Shown piece by piece: positions 1-8,790 of a stretch of 41,477 nucleotides of DNA (position 1 is its first letter; the number at the start of each line of letters is the position of its first letter). This DNA is from Bacteroidales bacterium (lineage in GTDB: Bacteria; Bacteroidota; Bacteroidia; Bacteroidales; UBA932): assembly GCA_004552615.1 (NCBI GenBank), contig SFNZ01000005.1, positions 1 through 41,477 on the forward strand, written 5' to 3'. The notes under the pieces are model-generated. The model was given only the letters and a program-made list of their open reading frames with translations, did no database searches and was not told the DNA's origin. The translations under genes were made by a program, and so were the position numbers.

Positions 1-1084
1 TGACCACTTCCTTGACCCCTATGCTCTCGGCCCAGTGGTCAGGAAGGACTCCGGCTGATTTCTTCACCGAAGCAGAAGCTGAATTGAAGGCATTGAGAGA
101 ATGGGAGGCATCAGCATATTTCCTGTATGCCGTGACATATTCCTTGAAACTGTCGAACGAAAGGGAAGACATGTACCTCGTGGCATCAGGAAGGATGTTC
201 TGCGCTCCAGGATTGCCGGGTTTAAGTCCTGCAAGTACATTTGCATAATACGTATCGTCATCTTCCGTGAAAGACTTACCGGACATGGAGACGGAGCCCT
301 CGCTGAAATCATCCACGGACACGCCGCTCCAGTCAGCATAACGGTTGACGAACTTCGCCTTCCCGGAATAATTCCCGGAAAGGAATGTCCCGGCTGCCCT
401 CAGCGAATAATCATGGTCCATGAAAATGCAGAAGCCGCCCCTCATGGATGATGCAAGGAAAGAAAGTCCGGCTGCGTCCAGGATGGAAGTCCGGCCGGTC
501 ACATGCCTCTCGGCAGACTGGACAAGTGATTCCGAAGGAGAAACTATCAGCAATGACTGCCCGGCAAGCGGGGAATCAGCTTCGGAATCGACAGTCTTGA
601 CTGAAGTATGCAGGGACAATGCCGATGCAGCCCTGATGAGAAGCGAAGAAGCAGACGTGGAATCCGAATGATTCCTGCCGGTCTTGACAATGAGGAGAGG
701 GACCGCATTTCCCCCGAAGTGGACGGATATGCTCATGCCCGAATTCTTCATCGCCCCGAGATGCCCTTTGGACGAAAGCTCGGCTGCCTTGTGAAGGAAA
801 GAGCGGAAAGGTCCTGAATCACCCGTGAACATCTGTCCGATAAGCATCGTACTGTCGTCGAGTGCCTTGAGCGCATTCTTGAAACCGGTGCACGAAAGGA
901 TTAGTGCGGCATCTGAAGGGACGGCATTGAGCAACGGATGTGCAGACGAGGCCTGTGACCGTACCAGCTCCTCCGATACAGCCTCTTCATCACTATCCGA
1001 GAACAGGACCACCACAGCACCAGCTATCAAGGCAAAGAGAACGCAAAGTGCTGCAATACAATATATTATAGCCTTCCTACCCAT
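1..1084 (-). CDS. membrane-anchored protein of unknown function (3' end outside window)
   Basis: An open frame begins at ATG 1084-1082 and runs 361 codons without a stop to the left edge, so the C-terminus is missing. The product starts MGRKAIIYCIAALCVLFAL, one hydrophobic segment at about residues 5-28 that looks like an uncleaved signal anchor; the rest is Ser/Ala-rich and polar, so it probably lies outside the cytoplasm. A Cys at residue 14 sits inside the hydrophobic stretch and does not make a convincing lipobox. I do not recognise catalytic motifs. It might be a DUF3352-like protein of Bacteroidales, but that is only an impression of length and composition. It lies downstream of argH on the same strand, with its own -7 element 60 bp upstream, so it is probably a separate unit. 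Confidence 0.75.
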   Translation of the reverse strand, partial: MGRKAIIYCIAALCVLFALIAGAVVVLFSDSDEEAVSEELVRSQASSAHPLLNAVPSDAALILSCTGFKNALKALDDSTMLIGQMFTGDSGPFRSFLHKAAELSSKGHLGAMKNSGMSISVHFGGNAVPLLIVKTGRNHSDSTSASSLLIRAASALSLHTSVKTVDSEADSPLAGQSLLIVSPSESLVQSAERHVTGRTSILDAAGLSFLASSMRGGFCIFMDHDYSLRAAGTFLSGNYSGKAKFVNRYADWSGVSVDDFSEGSVSMSGKSFTEDDDTYYANVLAGLKPGNPGAQNILPDATRYMSSLSFDSFKEYVTAYRKYADASHSLNAFNSASASVKKSAGVLPDHWAESIGVKEVV

Positions 1085-1143
1085 ATTCACCAAATTCTAA
1101 ATGTGGCAAAGTCACTATATACGGGGCAAAAAACCGCATTATG

Positions 1144-1175
1144 CAAATATACATAATATTTGCGAAAGGTGACAA
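1144..1175 (-). promoter_or_regulatory. promoter of the unknown membrane protein, inside an inverted repeat
   Basis: Minus-strand TATATTTG (1144-1151) fits the Bacteroidota -7 consensus TAnnTTTG. A TTG lies 21 bp upstream (1173-1175), slightly off the usual 19. The -7 element sits in a perfect inverted repeat: GCAAATAT (1143-1150), 5-bp spacer, ATATTTGC (1156-1163). It could be an operator, or the chance symmetry of an AT-rich promoter. The 120-bp gap to argH holds nothing else I can name, and no clear terminator follows argH. Confidence 0.5.
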
Positions 1176-1204
1176 GAATAAGGGGGAATGAATACCTTTA
1201 GAAA

Positions 1205-2551
1205 TCAAAAAGTAGAATTAAACAGGGCGTTTTCGACCTTTTCGACAATTTCAAATCCAAATCCACTAAGAATATTGTCCATTTTGGCCTTTATCCGGTC
1301 ATTGCACAGATTGCCGATAGAACCCGCATGGGTATGATTGAGCCGGCCGTGGAATTCGAATCTGCCTTCCATTATCTCGAGCCCTACCCTTCTGTAGGCA
1401 TCCCTGAACGGGACATTCTCTTCCCCGACAAGACGGTTGACCTCCTCCACGCTGAACGCGGGCTGATATTGCGGAGCATCCATTATGCCTTTCACGATGT
1501 CCATCTTGCCGACAGCATAGGCAGCAATGTCGAGGCAATCGTCCATCTCGTCAAACATTGGAATGAATATTTCCTTCAGCAACTGCATGTCGCGGAAATA
1601 TCCGGACGGGAGATTTCCGGCCACGAGACTGATGTCGTTCGGGATGGCCTGAATATGATTGCAGTGCGCCCTGACAAGTTCGAAGACATCCGGATTCTTC
1701 TTGTGCGGCATTATGCTGGAGCCCGTTGTCATCGTGTCCGGCAGGCGGATGAAGCCGAAATTCTGGCTCGCGTACAGGCAGCAGTCCATTGCAAGACGTC
1801 CCACGGTCCCGGCAACGGAAGCATAAGCGGAAGAGACCGCCCTTTCCATTTTCCCTCGGCACATCTGGGCATATACGGAATTGTAGTCCAGGTCGTCGAA
1901 GCCGAGCAGCCTTGTGGTCATTTCCCTGTCGAGAGGGGCAGAGGAACCATATCCGGCAGCAGATCCGAGAGGATTCTGGTTGACGATTTCCCATGCGGCC
2001 TTCATCATTCTCATGTCATCTGTGAGGCTCTCCGCATAGGCCCCGAACCAGAGTCCGAAAGAGGACGGCATTGCGACCTGCAGATGAGTGTATCCCGGCA
2101 AAAGCACGTCCCGGCTCTCACAGCTACGTTTCTGCAAAATGTCGAAGAGCTGCCTTGCCTTCCCTGCAGTCACAGCGATACGTGCCCTTGCATACAGTTT
2201 CAGGTCCACGAGAACCTGGTCATTCCTCGAACGCCCCGTATGGACCTTTTTGCCGACATCCCCGAGTTTCCTGGTAAGCATCAGCTCCACCTGGGAATGG
2301 ACGTCCTCGACGTCAGGCTCTATGACGAACCTGCCTTCCTTGGCATCCACGTACAGGGATTGCAGTTCAGGTAGCAGTTTCTCCAGGTCCTCCCCGGGAA
2401 GGAGTCCGACTTTCGCAAGCATCCTGATATGTGCCGCAGTTCCCATTATGTCATACGGGGCGAGAAACAGGTCGAGTTCCCTGTCGCGTCCCACCGTGAA
2501 TCTGTCTATCAGGCTGTCATCGTCGTAGCCCTTGTCCCAAAGTTTTGCCAT
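1205..2551 (-). CDS. argH: argininosuccinate lyase
   Basis: Splits argininosuccinate into arginine and fumarate, the last step of arginine synthesis, in the cytoplasm. 448 aa, usual family length. Visible fumarase/aspartase-superfamily blocks: HTGRSRND at 104-111, YTHLQ at 154-158 with the catalytic-region His156, and the signature GSSIMPHKKNP at 277-287, whose serine loop carries the catalytic Ser. It is the last gene of the minus-strand arginine cluster, 14 bp after argE, so probably co-transcribed from the argR promoter about 7.4 kb upstream. The start ATG (2549-2551) gives MAKLWDKG, the normal N-terminus of the family. No defects seen. Confidence 0.97.
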   Translation of the reverse strand: MAKLWDKGYDDDSLIDRFTVGRDRELDLFLAPYDIMGTAAHIRMLAKVGLLPGEDLEKLLPELQSLYVDAKEGRFVIEPDVEDVHSQVELMLTRKLGDVGKKVHTGRSRNDQVLVDLKLYARARIAVTAGKARQLFDILQKRSCESRDVLLPGYTHLQVAMPSSFGLWFGAYAESLTDDMRMMKAAWEIVNQNPLGSAAGYGSSAPLDREMTTRLLGFDDLDYNSVYAQMCRGKMERAVSSAYASVAGTVGRLAMDCCLYASQNFGFIRLPDTMTTGSSIMPHKKNPDVFELVRAHCNHIQAIPNDISLVAGNLPSGYFRDMQLLKEIFIPMFDEMDDCLDIAAYAVGKMDIVKGIMDAPQYQPAFSVEEVNRLVGEENVPFRDAYRRVGLEIMEGRFEFHGRLNHTHAGSIGNLCNDRIKAKMDNILSGFGFEIVEKVENALFNSTF

Positions 2552-2565
2552 TTCAATAATCGTTT

Positions 2566-3663
2566 TCAGAATTCAAATCCGTCAAGCAGGGCCACATAGC
2601 CCATGATACCCTGCCTTATCTCTTCAATGTAAATATATTCGTCAGCCGTATGCGACCGTGCCGAATCCCCCGGTCCCATCTTCACAGTAGGGAAATGGGA
2701 AAGTGTCTGGTTGCTCGTCGTGGACGATCCGAAGATAGGGATGCCCATGGACTCCGCGCGGCGTACAATCGGATGGCCGGGCTCAATATGGGAGCTGCCA
2801 AGCCTGGTGGAGCGTTCCCTGACGGTGCAGGAGACGGATGACTTTATAAGGGCGAGGAGTTCGGGATTGGAATACATCCCGTTGGACCTCACGTCCACCA
2901 CGAAAGTGCAGAGGTCAGGAACGATGTTGTGCTGGGTCCCGGCATTGATCTGGGTCACGGACATCTTGACTTCCCCGAGATACGGAGACAATTTGGGGAA
3001 TCTGTAAGTCCTGAACCATTCAATGTCGGGAATAGCTTTGTATATCGCATTGATTCCCTCTTCCCTTGCGGCATGGCCGCTCTTCCCTTCCGCAATGCAA
3101 TCCAGCACCATCAATCCTTTTTCGGCGACTGCCATCGCCATTCCTGTAGGCTCCCCTATTATCCCGAGGTCGATATCTCCCCAGAAAGGGAATGCCGCTT
3201 CAATGCCGCCTTTTCCGCAGACTTCCTCCTCGGCGGTCGCGCTCCATATAAGCCTGTATTCCTGAGGCTTGGAGACCAATATCAGATAGGCTGCAAGGGT
3301 CGCTGCGAACGAGGCTCCGTCGTCATTGGTCCCGAGCCCGTACATTTTCCCGTCATCAATCACCGGTGTGAACGGGTCGCGTGTATATCCTCCGGCCGGC
3401 CTGACCGTATCGATATGGGCATTGAGAAGTATTGTCCTGCGTCCGCCTTCACCTGTAACATATACGTCATGAGATGCGGCAGAGTCATCAGAATCGAGCC
3501 AGACATTGTTCCCGACCCTGTGAGGGGCAAGCCCATGCTCTGACAGCCATCTCTCCACAAGGTCCGCGACAGGGCCCTCCTCACGGCTGAAAGAAGGAAT
3601 CCTGACCATGTCTGCCAGCAGGCTGACGATTTCGTCAAAATATTTGGAATCAACAATCTCCAT
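2566..3663 (-). CDS. argE: M20-family deacylase of the arginine pathway (N-acyl-ornithine/citrulline deacylase)
   Basis: 365 aa, zinc-dependent M20/ArgE/DapE hydrolase. Metal-site residues are visible in order: NAHIDTV (His83, Asp85), GTNDDG (Asp114/115), TAEEE (Glu145 and Glu146: catalytic base and ligand), GEPT (Glu171), and a C-terminal RSHTADE with the last His. In organisms with an acyl-ornithine transcarbamylase, the deacylase acts after carbamoylation, on acyl-citrulline rather than acyl-ornithine. Given the SOTCase-type partner in this operon I infer N-succinylcitrulline as substrate; sequence alone cannot show this. Its ATG lies 1 bp after the argB stop, so the two are probably translationally coupled. 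DapE or a general peptidase are the alternatives, made unlikely by the location. Confidence 0.88.
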   Translation of the reverse strand: MEIVDSKYFDEIVSLLADMVRIPSFSREEGPVADLVERWLSEHGLAPHRVGNNVWLDSDDSAASHDVYVTGEGGRRTILLNAHIDTVRPAGGYTRDPFTPVIDDGKMYGLGTNDDGASFAATLAAYLILVSKPQEYRLIWSATAEEEVCGKGGIEAAFPFWGDIDLGIIGEPTGMAMAVAEKGLMVLDCIAEGKSGHAAREEGINAIYKAIPDIEWFRTYRFPKLSPYLGEVKMSVTQINAGTQHNIVPDLCTFVVDVRSNGMYSNPELLALIKSSVSCTVRERSTRLGSSHIEPGHPIVRRAESMGIPIFGSSTTSNQTLSHFPTVKMGPGDSARSHTADEYIYIEEIRQGIMGYVALLDGFEF

Positions 3664-3664
3664 G

Positions 3665-4453
3665 TCATCCGCAAATTACAGTACCGCAGCCTTCCCCGAG
3701 GAACATCGCCCCGGTTATCACCACCTTGCCGACTCCCCCGTCGATGGCGGAGAAGGCATTGTCAATCTTCGGTATCATGCCCCCGGAGACAATCCCCGAT
3801 TCCCGCAGACGCGCATAGTCCTCCCTGCGGATGGAAAGAATCACGCTGTCATCATCTTCAGGGTCGGCCAGAACTCCCTTTTTCTCGAAGCAATATGTCA
3901 ATGTCACGTCATAATGCCTGCCGTCCGGCCCTTCCCCGGAAGCCATTGCCCTGGCAACCTCGGTGGCAATCGTGTCTGCATTGGTATTCAGGAGTCCGGC
4001 CTGCGGGTCAAACGACAATGGGGCAATGACAGGAACTGCACCTGAGGCAAGAAGCATGGAGAGGGAACGGGAATCCACTCCGTCCACATCCCCGACGAAT
4101 CCGTAGTCTATCTCGCCGACAGGGCGTTTGTGGGCTTTGACACATCCCAGGTCTGCTCCCGAAAGGCCTATGGCATTGACTCCGAGAGACTGGAGTTCCG
4201 CCACGGTCCTCTTGTTCACGAGACCGCCATAAACCATGGTCACGACCTCGAGCATGTCCGCGTCCGTGACCCTGCGTCCACCTTCCATCCTGGTGGGCAC
4301 GCCGAGCCTCGCGGCAATGTCTGTCGCTGTCCTGCCGCCTCCGTGGACCAGTATGGCAGGCCCGCCGAGAGCCGCGAAACGCTTGAGAAACGTTTCCCTC
4401 ATCCGGGAGTCCTCGAGCACGGCCCCACCTATCTTGACTACATTGAGTACCAT
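3665..4453 (-). CDS. argB: N-acylglutamate kinase (acetyl/succinylglutamate kinase)
   Basis: 262 aa amino-acid kinase fold; phosphorylates N-acetyl- or, by context here, N-succinyl-glutamate. Seen: N-terminal VVKIGG with the ATP-site Lys (residue 7), the HGGGR loop (about 38-42), NTNADTIA (about 155-162) and a C-terminal GGMIPKIDNA block with the conserved Lys. The protein starts directly with the first strand and lacks the extra N-terminal helix found in hexameric, arginine-inhibited kinases; this suggests (inference) that it is not feedback-inhibited and that control lies mainly with ArgR. It sits between argF' (13-bp gap) and argE (1-bp gap). Confidence 0.95.
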   Translation of the reverse strand: MVLNVVKIGGAVLEDSRMRETFLKRFAALGGPAILVHGGGRTATDIAARLGVPTRMEGGRRVTDADMLEVVTMVYGGLVNKRTVAELQSLGVNAIGLSGADLGCVKAHKRPVGEIDYGFVGDVDGVDSRSLSMLLASGAVPVIAPLSFDPQAGLLNTNADTIATEVARAMASGEGPDGRHYDVTLTYCFEKKGVLADPEDDDSVILSIRREDYARLRESGIVSGGMIPKIDNAFSAIDGGVGKVVITGAMFLGEGCGTVICG

Positions 4454-4466
4454 GGGAAAACTTGTA

Positions 4467-5414
4467 TTACATTGATTCCAGCATCCTCTTCATGACCACC
4501 TGGGCGGAGACCACCCTGTTGGCCGCCTCCGGAATCACGATACTGCGCGGAGAGTCAATCACCTCATCGGTGACAATCATGTTGCGCCTGACCGGAAGGC
4601 AATGCATAAAGAAAGCATTGTCGGTCACAGCCATCTGCCTTGCGCCGACTGTCCAGCTCATGTCGGTGCTCAATATCTTGCCGTATTCACTGTAGGACGA
4701 CCAGTTCTTTGCGTAAATGAAGTCTGCTCCCTCGAAAGCTTTCATCTGGTCGTGCTCCACCATTGCATTGCCGGCGAACTGCGGAGCCAGTTCATATCCC
4801 GGAGGGCAGGCAATGACAAAGTCCACGTCTGCAGCGTTCATCCACTCTGCGAAAGAGTTCGGCACAGCCTGCGGAAGAGCTCTCGGATGCGGAGCCCAGG
4901 TCAGGACGACTTTCGGACGCGCCTTGGTCTTGTATTCGTCAATGGTAATGAGGTCGGCAAATGCCTGGCAAGGATGGACTGTAGCCGACTCCAGGCTGAT
5001 TACAGGACGGCCTGAATACTCTATGAACTGGTTGATAATAGTCTCGGCATATTCGGCATCCCGGTCCTCGAATTTCGCGAAGGAGCGAACTCCGATGATG
5101 TCGCAATAGCTTCCAATCACAGGTATCGCTTCCCTGAGATGCTCGGACTTGTCCCCGTCCATGATTACCCCGAGTTCGGTCTCAAGCTTCCAGCTGTCCC
5201 CGTTGACATTCAGCACAATGGGATTCATCCCGAGATTGAGGGCCGCCTTCTGGCTGCTGAGACGGGTACGGAGGCTGCTGTTGAAGAATACGAGTATGAT
5301 GGTCTTGTCCCGGCCGAGATGTTTCCATGCGAATGGGGTGCGTTTAACCTGACGCGCCTCGGCGAGGGCTTCGGCAAGATTTCCTATATCCTGCACGTGG
5401 AGAAATGATTTCAT
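4467..5414 (-). CDS. argF': N-succinylornithine carbamoyltransferase (SOTCase-type)
   Basis: 315 aa. Transfers a carbamoyl group to N-succinyl-L-ornithine, replacing ornithine transcarbamylase. The protein is collinear with the B. fragilis SOTCase as I remember it: NSSLRTR at 45-51 (carbamoyl-phosphate loop, instead of STRTR of OTCases), a WKLETE block at 75-80, HPCQ at 147-150, AKNW at 235-238 and HCLP at 271-274. Residue 90, which in published work separates succinyl- (Pro90, B. fragilis) from acetyl-specific (Glu92, X. campestris) enzymes, is Ser here (GDKSEHLREA, 87-96). An engineered Glu-to-Ser change at this site is reported to give succinylornithine activity, so the call stands, but the natural Ser is uncommon as far as I know. 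12-13 bp from each neighbour in the operon. Confidence 0.93.
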   Translation of the reverse strand: MKSFLHVQDIGNLAEALAEARQVKRTPFAWKHLGRDKTIILVFFNSSLRTRLSSQKAALNLGMNPIVLNVNGDSWKLETELGVIMDGDKSEHLREAIPVIGSYCDIIGVRSFAKFEDRDAEYAETIINQFIEYSGRPVISLESATVHPCQAFADLITIDEYKTKARPKVVLTWAPHPRALPQAVPNSFAEWMNAADVDFVIACPPGYELAPQFAGNAMVEHDQMKAFEGADFIYAKNWSSYSEYGKILSTDMSWTVGARQMAVTDNAFFMHCLPVRRNMIVTDEVIDSPRSIVIPEAANRVVSAQVVMKRMLESM

Positions 5415-5426
5415 TGTATTGAGGTA

Positions 5427-6548
5427 TTATATAATTGAACTCAAGACTGTTACAAACCGCAAGGCATCTTCCGGGGTGATGACGAGAGGAGGCAGGAGAC
5501 GTATCATGTCAGTACCGGCCACCCCGGTGAAGATATGATTGCCGAATAGCAATTCGGACCTGAGTGCCTTGATGTTTTCATTGAACTGGATACCGAGCAT
5601 CAGTCCCCTTCCACGGACATCCCTGATGCGCGGAGAGGCAGGAATATTGTCCTTCAGCCAGGTCCCGACGGCAAGGGCGTTATCAACTAATTTCTCGTTC
5701 CGGATAATGTCGAGCACGGCCACGGCAGCTGCCATTGCCAGGTAATTGCCTCCGAACGTTGTTCCGAGCATGCCCTTGGAGGCATTGAAATCAGGTGATA
5801 TCAGCACTCCGCCGACCGGGAAGCCGTTGGCCATTCCTTTGGCCACGGTAATCAGGTCCGGGACTATTCCGGCCCACTGGTGCGCGAAGAAACGCCCTGT
5901 CCTGCCGTATCCGCTCTGGACTTCGTCGAGGATGAGCACGGCTCCGTATTTATTAGTCACGGCACGCAGGTCTTTCAGGAAGCCGTCATCCGGGATATTG
6001 ATTCCGCCAACGCCCTGGATTCCCTCGATTATGACTCCGGCAACATCTCCGGCTGCAAGTTCAGCCTCGACTGCGCTGATGTCATTGAGGTCCACGAAAG
6101 TGACACGGTGGCCGGCATTGAACGGGGCACGGATTTTCGGATTGTCCGTAACCGCCACGGCTCCGGAAGTACGCCCGTGGAAACTGTGCCTGAAGGCAAT
6201 GATGCGGTCCTTGCCGGTATGGAATGAAGCGAGTTTCAGGGCATTTTCATTGGCCTCCGCCCCGGAATTGACCAGGAACAGGGACCAGTCTTCAAGGCCT
6301 GCAGCGAGGCCAAGTTTATGCGCAAGCTCTTCCTGAAGAGGGTTCCTGACACTGTTCGAGTAGAACCCTATCTTCCCGAGCTGCGAGGTGAGTGCGGCGA
6401 CATAATCAGGATGGCAATGTCCGACCGAGATGACGGCATGGCCGCCGTAAAGGTCCAGGTATTCATTGCCTTTGTCATCGCGGATATGACATCCTTCCGC
6501 AGAGACGGGGGTCACATCAAAAAGGCTGTATACGTCGAATAAGTTCAT
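5427..6548 (-). CDS. argD: N-acylornithine aminotransferase
   Basis: 373 aa, class-III PLP aminotransferase, slightly short but complete. It converts N-acyl-glutamate semialdehyde to N-acyl-ornithine with glutamate as donor. Seen: NSGAEANENALK at 94-105, LDEVQSGYGRTG at 207-218 with the PLP-ring Asp208-209 region, and the Schiff-base lysine in TVAKGMANGFP (Lys237). In this operon the acyl group is probably succinyl. Starts at ATG 6546-6548, 14 bp after argC; argF' follows after 12 bp. Confidence 0.95.
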   Translation of the reverse strand: MNLFDVYSLFDVTPVSAEGCHIRDDKGNEYLDLYGGHAVISVGHCHPDYVAALTSQLGKIGFYSNSVRNPLQEELAHKLGLAAGLEDWSLFLVNSGAEANENALKLASFHTGKDRIIAFRHSFHGRTSGAVAVTDNPKIRAPFNAGHRVTFVDLNDISAVEAELAAGDVAGVIIEGIQGVGGINIPDDGFLKDLRAVTNKYGAVLILDEVQSGYGRTGRFFAHQWAGIVPDLITVAKGMANGFPVGGVLISPDFNASKGMLGTTFGGNYLAMAAAVAVLDIIRNEKLVDNALAVGTWLKDNIPASPRIRDVRGRGLMLGIQFNENIKALRSELLFGNHIFTGVAGTDMIRLLPPLVITPEDALRFVTVLSSII

Positions 6549-6562
6549 TGATTATGATTGTT

Positions 6563-7534
6563 TTAAAAGCGGTTTGCCTTCAAGCCGAGGCCGGTCGTCT
6601 CCGGGAGCCCGAAAATCAGGTTCATGTTCTCCACAGCCTGTCCGGAAGCTCCTTTCACGAGATTGTCTATCACGCTGATTATATGGAGATTGTCCCCGTA
6701 CTTGCTGACATTCAGCACGCATTTGTTCGTATTGGTCACCATCTTGATATCAGGAGAAATGTCCGACACCGTGACAAAAGGCTCGGAATCATAATAATCC
6801 TTGTACAGGTCCACCGCCTCATTCCCGGAGAGACCGGTCTTCATATAGGCTGAGACGAGGATTCCCCTTGAGAAGCAGCCTCTCATCGGAACGAAATTGA
6901 TTTCGCCCCTGAAAGAAGGGGCCATCCGGTGCAGGGTCTCCCCCACCTCTCCGAGATGCTGATGCGTGAATGGCTTGTAAACGGAAATATTGTCCGAGCG
7001 CCAGCTGAAATGGGTGGTCTCCGAAAGCTTCTGGCCAGCTCCTGTCGAGCCGGTCACCCCGGTAATATGGATGTCTTCCAGAAGATCCGCTTTGGCCATT
7101 GGCAGCAAGGCAAGCTGGATTGCCGTGGCGAAACATCCCGGATTGGCTATATGGGAAGCACCCCGGATCTCATCCCGGAACACCTCCGGTAGCCCGTAGA
7201 CGAAATCCCCGGCATCGGCCGCGAGACGGAAATCATTGCTCAGGTCGATAATCCGGCCGTGAAACTTGTCCTGTATGGAATGCACAAAGGACTTGGACTT
7301 GCCATGACCCGAGCAGAGAAAAAGCACGTCTGCCGCTACGAGGTCAGCCTCATCACAGAAAGCCATGGAGGTCTCCCCTATCAGGTCCTGATGGACTAGC
7401 CAGACAGGATTGCCTGCATTGCTTCCGCTCTGGGCGAATACGACCTCCGCCTCAGGATGATGCTTCAATATGCGCATCAGTTCCCCGGCAGTATATCCGG
7501 CAGCCCCTATTATTCCGACCCTGATTTTCCCCAT
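6563..7534 (-). CDS. argC: N-acyl-gamma-glutamyl-phosphate reductase
   Basis: 323 aa from ATG 7532-7534. NADPH-dependent reduction of N-acylglutamyl phosphate to the semialdehyde. Seen: Rossmann start GIIGAAGYTAGEL (8-19), LSNDFRL (98-104), catalytic Cys134 in ANPGCFATA, and a TGSTGAGQK block. A GTG one codon upstream (7535-7537) keeps the frame, but the ATG gives the family N-terminus MGKIRVGIIG and shares one base with the argG stop (TGATG), a classic coupled start; I therefore prefer ATG. Confidence 0.95.
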   Translation of the reverse strand: MGKIRVGIIGAAGYTAGELMRILKHHPEAEVVFAQSGSNAGNPVWLVHQDLIGETSMAFCDEADLVAADVLFLCSGHGKSKSFVHSIQDKFHGRIIDLSNDFRLAADAGDFVYGLPEVFRDEIRGASHIANPGCFATAIQLALLPMAKADLLEDIHITGVTGSTGAGQKLSETTHFSWRSDNISVYKPFTHQHLGEVGETLHRMAPSFRGEINFVPMRGCFSRGILVSAYMKTGLSGNEAVDLYKDYYDSEPFVTVSDISPDIKMVTNTNKCVLNVSKYGDNLHIISVIDNLVKGASGQAVENMNLIFGLPETTGLGLKANRF

Positions 7535-8751
7535 CACAGTTCCTCCTGAAGCTTCTGGCCCTCGTCTGAATGATTGGCATAATATACGCGGAGCGGAGTT
7601 GAGAGCACCTTTATGAAGCCTTTTGCATCCTCGCTCGTCCAGCCTTTCTGCATCTCCCCGTATTCCCCGAATTTTGTCTTCACGAGGTCATCAGGTGAGT
7701 CCACTCCAACGGCTGAGAAGCTGTAAGGCCTGAGTTCCATTATTACCGTACCGTTCACATTGCGCTGGCTCTCCTGCAGCATTGCCTCGATATCCCTCAT
7801 CACTGGTTCGAGATACTGGCTCTCGTGCAGGAACATTCCGTACCAGTTGGCCACCTGGTCCTTCCAGTATTGCTGCCATTTGCTCAATGTATATTTTTCA
7901 AGGAATTTGTGGGCGGCGATAATCAGCATCGGGGCAGCCGCCTCGAATCCTACACGGCCCTTGATTCCGATGATGGTGTCACCCACATGCATGTCACGGC
8001 CGATTCCATAAGGGGAAGCGATGGACTCTATATTGCGGATGGCGTCCACCGGGTTTTCGAAAGTCTCCCCGTTCACTGAAGCTATCTCGCCCTTGACGAA
8101 ACCGATGCGTATCTGCTCGCTTCCCTGCTTCGTCACCGGCTTGAGATAAGCGCTCTCCGGCAGGCCCCGGGCGGAATCGAGAATCTCTCCCCCGCAGATG
8201 GAAGTTCCCCAGAGTCCTACATTGTAAGAATATTTGAGTTTCGTGAAGTCGGCGCTGTAACCGTGACCGTTCAGGTAATCGACCTCGAACTGGCGCGTGA
8301 GGGCCATGTCCCGCGTCAATGTGATTATCTCCACTCCCGGAGCCATCACCAGGAATGTCATGTCGAAACGCACCTGATCGTTGCCGGCTCCCGTGGAACC
8401 GTGGGCAATGGCGTCCGCCCCGATTTCCTTCGCATATTTCGCTATGGCCATCGCCTGGAAAATCCTCTCGGAAGAGACTGAGATGGGATAGGTTCCGTTA
8501 CGCAGAACATTTCCGTATATCATATAACGGATGCTCTTGTCATAGTATTCCTTGGTAACATCGAGAGTCACATATTTCTTCGCGCCTAATTTATAGGCTT
8601 TTGCCTCATTTTCCTGCAGCTGTTCTGCACTGAAACCACCCGTGTCGGCACAGGCGGCATATACTTCATATCCCTTCTCGAGGGTGAGATACATCACATT
8701 GAACGAGGTGTCGAGACCTCCGCTGAATGCGACCACTACTTTCTTTGGCAT
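7534..8751 (-). CDS. argG: argininosuccinate synthase
   Basis: 405 aa. ATP-dependent joining of citrulline and aspartate. The P-loop-like N-type ATP pyrophosphatase motif AFSGGLDTS is at residues 8-16; the block HGSTGAGNDQVRF carries the substrate/ATP-binding residues. Length is normal. 39 bp separate it from the GNAT gene upstream, the largest gap in the operon, but no promoter motif is evident there. Its stop overlaps the argC start. Confidence 0.96.
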   Translation of the reverse strand: MPKKVVVAFSGGLDTSFNVMYLTLEKGYEVYAACADTGGFSAEQLQENEAKAYKLGAKKYVTLDVTKEYYDKSIRYMIYGNVLRNGTYPISVSSERIFQAMAIAKYAKEIGADAIAHGSTGAGNDQVRFDMTFLVMAPGVEIITLTRDMALTRQFEVDYLNGHGYSADFTKLKYSYNVGLWGTSICGGEILDSARGLPESAYLKPVTKQGSEQIRIGFVKGEIASVNGETFENPVDAIRNIESIASPYGIGRDMHVGDTIIGIKGRVGFEAAAPMLIIAAHKFLEKYTLSKWQQYWKDQVANWYGMFLHESQYLEPVMRDIEAMLQESQRNVNGTVIMELRPYSFSAVGVDSPDDLVKTKFGEYGEMQKGWTSEDAKGFIKVLSTPLRVYYANHSDEGQKLQEEL

Positions 8752-8790
8752 AATTTTCTGATTTATAATAATTCTTTCCGGCCGAATCCG

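Noticed and set aside
1..1084. Lipoprotein signal with Cys14 in the first protein
   Set aside because: The Cys is in the middle of the hydrophobic stretch and is followed by further hydrophobic residues, unlike a real lipobox.
1328..2374. 348-codon open frame on the plus strand opposite argH
   Set aside because: It lies entirely within argH, which has all family motifs; no family features in the opposite-strand product. A by-product of GC-rich codon use.
7535..7537. GTG start for argC
   Set aside because: The adjacent ATG gives the conserved N-terminus and the TGATG overlap with argG.
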